Shown one piece after another: positions 1 through 9,310 of a DNA stretch of 64,000 bases. The notes beneath the pieces are model-generated. The model worked only from the letters and a program-made list of their open reading frames with translations, was not told where the DNA came from and searched no databases. The position numbers were made by a program, and so were the translations under genes. Every line of letters begins with the position of its first letter. Positions within the stretch are counted from its first letter, which is position 1. Source of the DNA: Teratosphaeria epicoccoides (lineage: Eukaryota > Ascomycota > Dothideomycetes > Mycosphaerellales > Teratosphaeriaceae). Location: NCBI GenBank assembly GCA_021401465.1, contig JADDMT010000047.1:1-64000 (forward strand), read 5' to 3'.

Positions 1-27
1 TTTTTTTTTTTTTTTTTTTTTTTTTTT
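1..27. repeat. poly-T homopolymer at window edge
   Basis: Twenty-seven consecutive T residues at the very start of the window. This could be a contig end, an assembly artefact or a genuine A/T tract; the sequence alone cannot tell. Confidence 0.8.
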
Positions 28-103
28 GGATACTTTCTTTTCATACATCGAATTGCGACCTGCCGATTTCTACCGCGAGTCTTGTGTGTATGAAACGAGA
101 AGA

Positions 104-139
104 AACACACACACACACACACACCCACACCCACACACA
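104..139. repeat. (AC)n microsatellite
   Basis: An almost pure AC dinucleotide run with a few CCC interruptions, downstream of TIM50. It is likely length-variable between strains. Confidence 0.85.
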
Positions 140-405
140 TGGGCATGGGAGACTCCGTGTGCGATCTCGTGCGTGCCTGGTTGCTTGCTTGCTTTATTTT
201 CCCATCGAGTAGTGTCCCCCCCACCAGGTCCGTCCGGCTGCTCGCCTGGGGTTGCACACAGGTATGCTTGCTTGCTTGCCTACTTGCCTACTTGCCTACC
301 TGCCACCGTATGCCGAGCCGTGAGCGAATCGCTATCAATTCCGGTTCCACCCTTTGTTCGAGAGTGAAGATTCGATCAAATGTCTTGATTATACAGGCGG
401 GAGGC

Positions 406-2405
406 TCATTTCGAGTCGCCGCCGCCGCCGCTGCCGCTAGCACCGCGGCGAAACCATGAGAATGCGCCTTGCTTCATGTCGCGCATCGAGGCTTCCATGA
501 GGCGCTTTTGCTCCTCTTCTTCCTCTTTGAGCCATTGGGCGCCGTGGTCGCGGATTTGCTTTTCCAGGTGCTGTTTGTTCATCACGCATTTTGACGTCAG
601 CCAACATGTACCGAGACCTTCCACTCGCAGGGGTCTAGCCTTACCTCGTATTGCTTCTGCCCCTGCTCTCGGATCTGATCCGAAAGCATCTTGCCCTGCC
701 TCAACCCTTCGGACACAGACTGGCCATCCGCGAGCACCATGCCGCCACCCATGCCACCGCTGCTGACGCCCAGACTTCCCGCCAGCGAGCCGATGGAGAA
801 TTTGGGTCGCTTCCGCTGTTCCGCAGCGAATTGCTTGTTGAATTCCTGTCGTGCTTCTGCTTCTCTTCTTGCAAATTCGGCAGCAATGTCTTTGCCTTCG
901 AACGATTTGAGCACTGTGCGGACGTCGTCGATGCTCATTGTCGCAATGTACTCCAGGAAGGGGATCAGTGCGACGAGGTCCTTGGTGTGCGAGTCCTTGG
1001 GGTCACCAGACCACTTGGGCAGGATGATGGCGTTCTCAGGCTGGTTCTTGACGTGTGGGGCGTGCGTGTCGATGATCAAGGTCTTCTCAAGAGGGCGGTT
1101 GAGGTACGACAGGTCCTTGACGTACTCGCCAGCCTCATACTTGGTCGCTTCACGGCCGAGCGGCCACATGATGAAGTGGTAGGGGTCGAGCTTCTTGATG
1201 ACCGGGTCGGCCATGGCAAGGGGCACGGAGGTGAAGAGGACGAGCTCGTAGTACTGGGACAGGTAGCGAATGAAGTAGTCGATGCCCGGCCGCTTGGCGA
1301 CGCGGTAGCCGTTGGTGCGGTCCCAGGAAGAGTGCACCATGAGGTCTTCGAGCGAGAGGACGAGGGTCAAAGGCTGGCGCTGCTCCAGGGGCACTTCCGG
1401 GAGCAGCTTTGGGAAGGTGGGCTCGGTGTAGTAGCCCATCTGGCTGCCGAGACGAGCGCGAACGCGAGCGTACATCTTGCCTGGGGACCAGCCTGAGGCA
1501 TCATCGGGTTCGAGGTTGGAGGGCACTTCTTCCCGAGCGTTGAACGGACGGGCGAGGTAGAAGCCGCCGGACGTGATGATGGTCAGGAGACCAATGTACA
1601 GCCAATTGGCCATCTGAGCGCGCTTGCGATCCAGCGACGTCTCGTAATCCTCTCTGTGGTACTCCCTCTCGCCGCGCTCACCACCGCTGCCTCCTTGCCC
1701 TTCCGGCGCCGCCATGATCTCGACGCCATCTGTTTGTTCTGACCGTACGTCTGACTGCTCCTGTGCCTTCTTGCCACCAAACTCGAAGTCGAATGTGCTG
1801 GGAATGCCTTGGCGCAAGTCAGGCAGCGGCTGTCGCGACTCGGGGCCTGCCGTCTCTTCGACTGGAGGTGGTGTGTTCTCCGCCTTTGCCTGCGCATCCT
1901 GCACCTGATCTCGCAACGATCCCGGGGTCGGCTCGTCCAGATTCTGCTGTTGTGCGACGGGCTCTTGTGGTTGCACGTCATCCTCCGGTATGCTTTCCTT
2001 CTTCGCGCCTGTGTCGCCCGGTCTTGTCCCATCGATCGGCGTTCCATTCCTGACCGCATCCTCTGCCCGATTCACCGCATTCGCCGCGCTCGGCACGGCG
2101 GCAGCGGGCGCACCTGCAAACTTGATGCCATCCTGAGGCTTCCACGTCTTGTCCTTGGGCACACTCACTCCCGGCGAAGTCTGTCGTGCGGGCCCGGAGG
2201 CGGGCGGTGCTCTGGATGGCGGAGGACGAGAGGGACGGGATGACGCGGGCGGCGGTGGTCGCGGTGATACAGGCGGCGGTGGTCGTTTCGATGAGGCATA
2301 TGTCCGTGTCCGTGACGCTGTCGCTAGTATGCTGTGATGGAGGTGGTGTGACGGGGTCTGGGCGGGCGCTCTACGCAGAGCTGCTTGCGCTGCTCGAGGC
2401 AGCAT
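406..2405 (-). CDS. tim50: TIM50, mitochondrial inner-membrane presequence translocase subunit
   Basis: Receptor subunit of the TIM23 complex, which hands presequence proteins from the TOM complex to the inner-membrane channel. Two exons, 2405-645 and 570-406, flank a 74-nt intron (GTAAGG..ACAG, phase 0), giving 641 aa. The ATG at 2405 was chosen because it starts an Arg/Ala/Ser-rich mitochondrial presequence. A long Pro-rich, low-complexity linker follows, then one membrane span at about residues 265-286 (WLYIGLLTIITSGGFYLA). The FCP1-like (NIF) domain starts near residue 345. As in other Tim50 proteins the phosphatase motif is degenerate (LEDLMVHSSWD), so it is not expected to be an active phosphatase. 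The second exon adds a Glu/Lys-rich helix and a Ser/Gly-rich tail encoded by a GCC-type repeat. It is divergent from the GH47 gene. Family assignment is secure. Confidence 0.93.
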
Positions 2406-2859
2406 CGTGAGGACTTGGCAATGTAGGCGATATCGAGCGAGTCTCAACGCCTTCAGGTCCTTGTCATTCTCCCACTCCACTCTCCTTTCACTGCGACGGC
2501 ACTGCCCAAAAACTGGTTTTCCCCATTTGCTGCCTTGGACCTCCGAAACTTCGTGTTCCCAAAGAGGTTGTCGCCGCCGGCTCTCCCGAAGCCTCTCTCG
2601 GCTTACCTTCCGCCGCTGCCATGATCCATGCGATCCATGTATCCCAGCCCAGAGCGGCCACCTGGTCTGCCCTTTTCACCATCTCACATGCAATTCTCCC
2701 TGCTACATGTACATCCGATTTCTATACAGATGTGGAGGAATCTACAGAGAGATACCAAATGCTCTGGTTGAGCAAGCGGATCCTGCCGAATGACAGCGTC
2801 AAGCCCCCGCTGAGCGGTCGACGATACTTGATGACGGCGCCCAAGCCAGATGCGGCTCG
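2406..2859. promoter_or_regulatory. divergent promoter region between TIM50 and the GH47 gene
   Basis: A 454-bp gap between two divergent start codons, so it must hold both promoters and 5' leaders. I see no convincing TATA box or named operator. Confidence 0.5.
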
Positions 2860-5800
2860 ATGCACAGGATCGCATGGCCATCCACAGCGGCCGCCCTCCT
2901 CTCGCCATGGTCGCACATCCTCATCTGGCTTCTAGCAGCAACATGGACGATTCCCGGTCACTGCATGACCGATGACCAGCTGTCAGCTCTCCGTGGAGAC
3001 ACGCGAGACTTGTTTTACCATGGCTACACCAACTACATCAAACACGCCTTTCCAGAAGACGAGCTGAAGCCGCTCTCCTGCAAACCACAGACCCGCAATC
3101 GACAGCATCCCGCCTATATCGGCTTGAATGATGTTTTGGGAAACTACAGCGTGACGCTCGTCGACTCGTTATCTACCTTGGCCATCCTAGCGAGCGATCG
3201 GGACGATAAGCATGCGCAGAGAGCACTCAAGGAGTTTCAGGCAGCTGTCAGGGCATTGGTCGAGTTGTACGGGGACGGCACGGATGAGGGTCGGTGCGGA
3301 AAGCGGGCTTGTGGTTTCAGTCTGGACAGCAAGGTGCAGGTGTTTGAGACAAATATACGCGGTGTTGGCGGACTGCTGAGTGCGCATTTGTTTGCGAGTG
3401 GCGAGCTGCCGATTCGAGCTTACGAGCCGGTGTGGGAGGAGGACAAGAGTGGCGGCCGATACATTGAGTGGCAGGGGTTCAAGTACGACGGACAACTGCT
3501 CAGGCTAGCGCATGATCTGGCCTCGAGGCTGCTGCCAGCTTTCAGTACCGTCACCGGACTCCCATACCCTCGAGTCAATCTCAAGTACGGCATTCCCTTC
3601 TATCAAAGTGCCGAGCAAGGGCGTTGTCGCGTTGACGGGACATCGTCGGACTCACGCGAGACGACCGAGACCTGTGCTGCTGGTGCAGGCAGCTTGGTCC
3701 TGGAGTTCACCACTCTCAGCCGGCTGACAGGCGACACACGCTTCGAAGCCCTCGCGAAGCGCGCGTTCTGGGCTGTATGGGAGCGGCGCACACCCATCGG
3801 TCTGGTCGGCGCGGGCATCGATGCCGAGACAGGTCGATGGACCATGCCACCTTTGACAGGCATTGGAGCCGGGATCGACAGCTTCTTCGAGTACGCCGTA
3901 AAATCATACATTCTTCTGTCCGGTCTTCCCTTCAACACCTCCAACGTGCGCCACGCAGTCGATGACGACCCGGAATCATTCCTCCACGCATGGCACCAGG
4001 CCCATGCGGCCGTTAGACGCCACATTTACCGGTCCTCCAGCATCGAGCGACACCCATATTATGGCCAATCAGATCTGGTCAGTGGTGCGCACCGCTACAA
4101 CTGGATTGACAACCTCTCCGCATACTATCCAGGCCTTCTCACACTCGCTGGCGAGCTCGACGAGGCAGCCGAAGCGCATCTGATCTTTGCTGCTCTCTGG
4201 ACTCGTTATAGCGCTTTGCCCGAGAGATGGTACGCGCACAATAGCTTCATCGACCCGGAATTTAAACACTGGGCTGGGAGACCCGAGTTCATCGAGAGCA
4301 CGTACTACCTTTATCAAGCGACGAAGGACCCGTGGTATTTGCATGTGGGCGAGATGGCGCTGAGAGATATTCGCAGGAGATGCTGGACCAAGTGCGGGTG
4401 GGCTGACCTGCGTGATGTGATTAGCGGAGAGCAGAGAGATCGGATGGAAAGTTTCTTCCTCGGTGAGACGGCGAAGTACCTGTATCTGCTTTTCACCGAA
4501 GATCATCCACTGAACAGGATGGACGCTCCTGTGGTCTTCTCGACTGAAGGACATCCGCTCGTGATACCAAAGGCCGCGAGAGCACGTGCGTCGGCCCCGG
4601 CGACGGAAGAGGGAGGAGGCCAAGGGACGGATGCGAGGCGTGTCAACGAGAACGACGATGGGTTCGATGCAGAAGTTCACGCTCCTCTATGTCCATCACC
4701 ACTACCACCGGCACCTCTGTTCATTAGCAACGTCGCCAATCGCACCGATTTCTTCCATGCCGCCGCCCTGGCGCAGCTCCATCTGGTCCCGATCAACCCC
4801 AGTCGCTCGTCGCCAATTCTCGAAGCCTCGCCTGCCGGCCCTGCCATTTCCATCGAGGACGTCAGGAGCCCGAGCAACTACAGCTTCTACCCCTGGACTT
4901 TTCCAAGATCTTTGACACCGCCTCAAGGCACCAGCTCTCCTATCAGAAATGCTTTGACCAGTACCCTCAGCTTCCCAAACCTAAATCCGAATCCGAACAG
5001 CCCGGAGGCAGAGAAGGGCACAATTGCGCTTGGGGCGCTGCAGAAGGTCGTTGATGGAATCCTGATCAACAGCCTCAGCAATATAAGGTTAAACATGGTG
5101 CAAGAGCCGAAACGCCGGCTTTTGCCTGATAGCAATGGCATCATGACCGAGGTCTCAGATGCTAGCGGACACGAATATCGGATCCAGGGTATCTCGAATT
5201 GGGCGCTTGGGAAAGACGAGAAAGTGCTGCTCAACAGCAGGGCGCTCCAGGGTGTAAGTGCCACAGATCCGCATTTCACACGGATAAAAGATCTTGAGAT
5301 GGTGGATTTGGTGCTCGACATCCCTGTCCAAGCGCCCCTTTCAGAGAAAGTATTTGCAGATGTCGACGAGCAGGACGCGGTCGAATGGGAAGGTCTGGTC
5401 GACGTCCCCGACAACAGCACCGTGGACGCCATCTGGGACGAACTGCAAGTCATGCTTTCTAACCTCCTCAATCATTCGCGAACCCTGACACCAATCGCAA
5501 CATCCTCCCGACCGGAGCCCGCGACCACGACCGCAGCCTCCACAGCCACCAAACCACAATTCACCCGCGTGACCATGCCCGCCATCCTACCCACCGGCCC
5601 CGGCGCAGCTCCAATACCCGCATCCATGGATCTCGACCTCGCACCCAAGCCCCTTGGTCACCTTCCTTTCACATCGATCTACTTCCTGGACTCACAACTC
5701 TGCTCGCACCGCTTACCCAGCGATATCGCGAGTAAATACAGTATCCTGATCATCAGACGAGGCGGATGCTCTTTCAGCGAGAAACTTGCGAACATCCCGC

Positions 5801-6171
5801 TCGTCGGCCCGGGGACAGAAGGACTACAGCTCGTGATCGTGGTCGGCGATGAGGTCAGTCGAAACGAAGGCGAGCGGCAGGGCGAGTTGATAAGGCCGTT
5901 GCTGGATGAAGTGCAGAGGACTCCAGGGGGAGTTGAGAGGAGGCATTTGATCAACATGGTCATGGTGGACGGCGGAGAGGGGAGGAGGGAGTGGCTGGAG
6001 CGTGTCGCAGAGGTTGTCGGGTTCCATGATGAGGGGAGTGACAGGGTTGTGAAGAGGGTGGTGCAAGGAGGCATGCGAGAGGAGGGATTGGCGAGCCAGG
6101 GGCTCGGGGTGAAACGGAGGTATTGGTTTGAGAGTCTGGGGGTGCCGATCCGGAACTTGATCGTGGTTTAA
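2860..6171 (+). CDS. mnl1: EDEM/Mnl1-type ER alpha-mannosidase-like protein (GH47) with PA domain
   Basis: Role by family: trims mannose on misfolded glycoproteins in the ER to mark them for ERAD. A single exon encodes 1103 aa. An N-terminal hydrophobic segment at about residues 19-35 (ILIWLLAATWTIPGHC) is a signal peptide or anchor. The GH47 domain covers roughly residues 40-570. Visible family signatures are the acid in VFETNIRGVGG (about 162), DSFFEYAVKSY, PEFIESTYYLYQ and the calcium-site motif FSTEGHPL (about 560). A long low-complexity linker follows. A protease-associated (PA) domain lies at about residues 930-1060 (IIRRGGCSFSEKL). The length and PA tail fit the fungal Htm1/Mnl1 branch rather than Golgi or ER mannosidase I. 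No in-frame gap or intron is needed. The next gene on the same strand is 1.4 kb away. Confidence 0.92.
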   Translation: MHRIAWPSTAAALLSPWSHILIWLLAATWTIPGHCMTDDQLSALRGDTRDLFYHGYTNYIKHAFPEDELKPLSCKPQTRNRQHPAYIGLNDVLGNYSVTLVDSLSTLAILASDRDDKHAQRALKEFQAAVRALVELYGDGTDEGRCGKRACGFSLDSKVQVFETNIRGVGGLLSAHLFASGELPIRAYEPVWEEDKSGGRYIEWQGFKYDGQLLRLAHDLASRLLPAFSTVTGLPYPRVNLKYGIPFYQSAEQGRCRVDGTSSDSRETTETCAAGAGSLVLEFTTLSRLTGDTRFEALAKRAFWAVWERRTPIGLVGAGIDAETGRWTMPPLTGIGAGIDSFFEYAVKSYILLSGLPFNTSNVRHAVDDDPESFLHAWHQAHAAVRRHIYRSSSIERHPYYGQSDLVSGAHRYNWIDNLSAYYPGLLTLAGELDEAAEAHLIFAALWTRYSALPERWYAHNSFIDPEFKHWAGRPEFIESTYYLYQATKDPWYLHVGEMALRDIRRRCWTKCGWADLRDVISGEQRDRMESFFLGETAKYLYLLFTEDHPLNRMDAPVVFSTEGHPLVIPKAARARASAPATEEGGGQGTDARRVNENDDGFDAEVHAPLCPSPLPPAPLFISNVANRTDFFHAAALAQLHLVPINPSRSSPILEASPAGPAISIEDVRSPSNYSFYPWTFPRSLTPPQGTSSPIRNALTSTLSFPNLNPNPNSPEAEKGTIALGALQKVVDGILINSLSNIRLNMVQEPKRRLLPDSNGIMTEVSDASGHEYRIQGISNWALGKDEKVLLNSRALQGVSATDPHFTRIKDLEMVDLVLDIPVQAPLSEKVFADVDEQDAVEWEGLVDVPDNSTVDAIWDELQVMLSNLLNHSRTLTPIATSSRPEPATTTAASTATKPQFTRVTMPAILPTGPGAAPIPASMDLDLAPKPLGHLPFTSIYFLDSQLCSHRLPSDIASKYSILIIRRGGCSFSEKLANIPLVGPGTEGLQLVIVVGDEVSRNEGERQGELIRPLLDEVQRTPGGVERRHLINMVMVDGGEGRREWLERVAEVVGFHDEGSDRVVKRVVQGGMREEGLASQGLGVKRRYWFESLGVPIRNLIVV

Positions 6172-7267
6172 GTCTTTGACGGAAGTTGGGGTCAAGGTCA
6201 TTCTGGCATTGAGGGAAGTGCGTGGAGGTGTGTTGGCATCCTAGATGGTGTTCTTGGTTCGATGAAGAGGTGTGCAGATACATTTGCCATTTGTTGCGAG
6301 GTAGAAAAGAAAAACCCTGTATAGAGCATCGGATCGAAAACGCAGTCGAGGAGCTGTCGAAGCGCGCGTTATCATTATGTCTTGTGGTCGGGCAACTACA
6401 GCACCTCTGGTCAACGAGCGCTCTCGACTCGTGGCCCAGGACGTGCCTTGACGAGAGATCGCAGTGCGGTCCGGACCGTGCTCCCATATCAGTCATTTCA
6501 CGGGATGGAGGAAGCGGTGGTACTGGTGTTGGGTCGATCGGGATGAGCGAGCCGTCTCTGCAGAGGTCGTTGGTGGTCACTGCACGTCATTGCAGTTCAG
6601 CACAACGTACGTCCTGGAGGTCTGCTGCTCGACGATCGTAGCAGTGTATCGGAGGCGTTGTTGCTCGCTTATCGTTGCTGTGGTGAGAATACACGCAAGT
6701 GCTTTCATCATGCTGTATCTGATCCATCGTGACGCACGTGCTCGCTCGTGTCCTGCCTTCCCAATCCGGCCAAGCGCACCGCCAAGCAAGGGCCAAAAAA
6801 GACCAAAATTCCTCCCACCTCGTCTCCCTCTCCTCATTGGCTGTCCGCTTATCTATCTCCTCCTCTCTCGCCCACATTATTGTTATTTTCTTTTCCGCGA
6901 CTCCAGCCGACAATGTCCACCGCCGACTCCCCCGCACCCAATCCCTGCTTTCAACCACGCGGGTCTAGACACCGAAGTTCCATGCACGGCATCGAAGCTT
7001 TCGTAATCATGCATGCAGCATAGATTCATGCAGCCCTGGCGGCGCGAAGCACAAGTGTGCCGTCCAGCGACAGGGACCATCGGGGCCCGCCGCCACGCAA
7101 CCTGGAGTGGGACGACTCGCGTGGCGCACAGGCTTCGTGCGGCTGCTGCAGTGCTTCCTCGTCGCCGCAGGGGTCCTGGAAGGCGTCTTTGCTGCTCATC
7201 TGCTTATCAGCGCTGTTCGGTTCGGCGACATGCGGTAGTGTGTGAGGATCCTTGGCTGGCGGCACTT

Positions 7268-7298
7268 CCTCTTCTTCTTCTTCTTCTTCTTCTTCTTT
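7268..7298. repeat. (TTC)n microsatellite
   Basis: About ten CTT/TTC trinucleotide copies, 240 bp upstream of the permease start codon. Such pyrimidine-rich runs are common in fungal promoters and leaders. Confidence 0.85.
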
Positions 7299-7489
7299 CT
7301 TATTACGCGGTCGCAGAGGACGGTAAGTGAGGCTTCCTGCCCGTCTGTCTATCTGTCTGTCTTTCTATGTGGTAGCATTATCGGGATAGTCATTTGGGAA
7401 TAAACTTCTTCGTGAAGCCCAGGAAGTCCTTCGAGTCTCAGACGAAGCTTCGCCAAGCCGAGTCTTTGCGCCGGCGGATCCGTGGGAGA

Positions 7490-7516
7490 GCCTGTCTGTC
7501 TGTCTGTCTGTCTCAC
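7490..7516. repeat. (GTCT)n microsatellite in permease leader
   Basis: Five or six GTCT copies ending 25-30 bp before the permease ATG. A weaker copy of the same run lies at about 7335-7372. Its position suggests it is transcribed in the 5' leader. Confidence 0.8.
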
Positions 7517-7540
7517 GCGAGCTGGGCGTGAGTCGCGGAG

Positions 7541-9310
7541 ATGGCGACGGCGGAGTACGATGTCGAGAAGAACCAGGGGTATGTGCAGAAGGCAAGCGCT
7601 GGGAGCCATGAGAGTCCGCCGAGGCTTGAGAAGCATCATGGTTTCTATGAGGAGCCAGATGGTGCTGTGCCGGGTGAGAGCTTTGAGTATGGCAATAGCT
7701 GGTATGCGCAGACTATGCGCTTCGTCGGCAAATTTGGCGTGGAGCAGAGAGGTATTGAGAGGGTGCCGGAGGATGAGAGGACGGATACCGGGTTCCGGGC
7801 TCTGATGAATGTAATGACCATGGTATGATCCCCCCTGGAGTCGCCGTGCGCCCAGGCGAGGCTGCTAACTCTGCGTTCAGTGGCTTTCTGCCAATATGGT
7901 TGTCTCGAGCTTCGCCATCGGTATCCTTGCCAGGCCGCTCTTCTCCCTCGGAGTCGCAGATGCATGCCTGGTCATCCTCTTCTTCAACCTGCTCGGCTTG
8001 TTCCCGGTCTGCTATTTCTCGACTTTCGGCCCCACATTTGGGCTGCGCCAGATGGTGTTGTCCAGGTTCTGGTTTGGATGGTGGGGTGTGAAGCTCATTG
8101 CATGCTTCAACATCATCGCCTGTATCGGATGGTAAGTCGTCGTTGCGCCTTGTTTCATAGCAGGAGCCGTGGATCAGAGATCGCGTTGTATCGGGCCTTG
8201 CGTTAGTGGCGTATAATCAGCTGACGCAGAGTCTTCAGGTCTTCCGTCAATTCTATCGTCGCCGCTCAGCTGATCAACACTGTCAATTCCGATGTCCCAG
8301 GATATGCCGGCATTCTGATCGTTGCCTTCTGCACGCTCTTCGTTGTCGTGTTCGGCTACAAAATTGTGCACATCTACGAGTTCTGGTCCTGGATCCCGTC
8401 GTTCATCATCTTCATGATCGTCCTAGGAGTCTACGTCCACAGCGGCGACTACGTCGATATCCCGTGGCAGACAGGCACCGCTGAGCTGGGCGGCGTCCTT
8501 TCGATGGGCGCCACAGTTTTCGGCTTTGCCATCGGCTGGTCCAGCTACGCTGCCGACTACACCTGCTATCAGCCGAGCACGCAGTCCAAGAAAAAAGTAT
8601 TCCTCTGGACCTTCGTTGGCTTGATCATCCCGCTTCTGTTCCTCGAATTCCTGGGTGTCGCTGTGATGGCCGCCACCGCCGCCAACGACGGCAACAACCG
8701 CTACCAAGAAGGCTACGATGCCTCTGGCACTGGTGGACTTCTCGGCGCTGTTCTGATCTACCACCTTGGCACCTTTGGCAAGTTCTGCCTTGTCATCCTC
8801 GCCCTCTCGACCATCGCCAACAACTGTCCGAACATCTACTCCGTCTCGCTCACTGTCCAGGTCTTCGCTCGCTGGGTCCAACGCATCCCTCGCTTCTTGT
8901 TCGTCTTCGTCGCGACAGGCGCTTACATCGGCATCGCCATCCCCGGCTACTCACACTTCGAGACAGTGCTTGAGAACTTCATGAACTTCATTGGCTATTG
9001 GCTCTCGATCTACTCCTTCATCGGACTGACCGACCACTTCGTCTTCAAGCGTGGCTTCTCCGGCTACGACGTGAAGGCGTACGACCGGCCGGACGAGCTT
9101 CCACTTGGTCTGGCGGCCATCTTCGCTTTCTGCTGTGGTATCATTGGCATGGTCGCGGGCATGAGCCAGTCTTGGTGGGTCGGTTGGATCGCGCGGCATG
9201 CAGGCGAATCGCCTTACGGTGGTGATGTGGGCTGGGAGTGCGCTGGCGGGTTCGCGATGGTCGCGTATCTGATCGCGCGACCGATTGAGTTGAAGTTTCT
9301 GAGACGATAA
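7541..9310 (+). CDS. cytosine/purine permease, NCS1 family (Fcy2/FcyB-like)
   Basis: A plasma-membrane proton symporter for nucleobases by family. Three exons: 7541-7822, 7881-8131 and 8239-9310. The introns are 58 nt (GTATGA..TCAG, branch GCTAAC) and 107 nt (GTAAGT..TCAG). The product is 534 aa. The hydrophilic N-terminus leads into the NCS1 segment GIERVPEDERTD, then RALMNVMTMWLSANMV across the first splice junction. About 12 membrane spans can be traced, including GWSSYAADYTCYQPSTQ, a conserved NCS1 helix. The C-terminal PYGGDVGWE and FLRR ending are typical of Fcy2-type transporters. All splice phases agree, which supports the model. The exact substrate (cytosine, adenine, hypoxanthine) cannot be told from sequence alone. 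Confidence 0.92.

Larger units (their letters stand above)
1..405. other. left edge, no gene
   Basis: No coding region is supported here. The stretch opens with 27 T residues, then holds an (AC)n tract and a run of CTTG/CTAC tetranucleotide copies at about 181-303. These simple repeats explain the short open frames. It is the 3' flank of the minus-strand TIM50 gene. The poly-T start suggests a contig end or a homopolymer artefact. Confidence 0.6.
6172..7540. other. intergenic, simple-sequence rich, no supported gene
   Basis: Spacer between the GH47 gene and the permease. Open frames here are short, overlap on both strands and show no recognisable protein. Its last 300 bp, upstream of the permease, holds a CTT run and two GTCT tetranucleotide runs, which probably lie in the promoter or leader. 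Confidence 0.5.
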
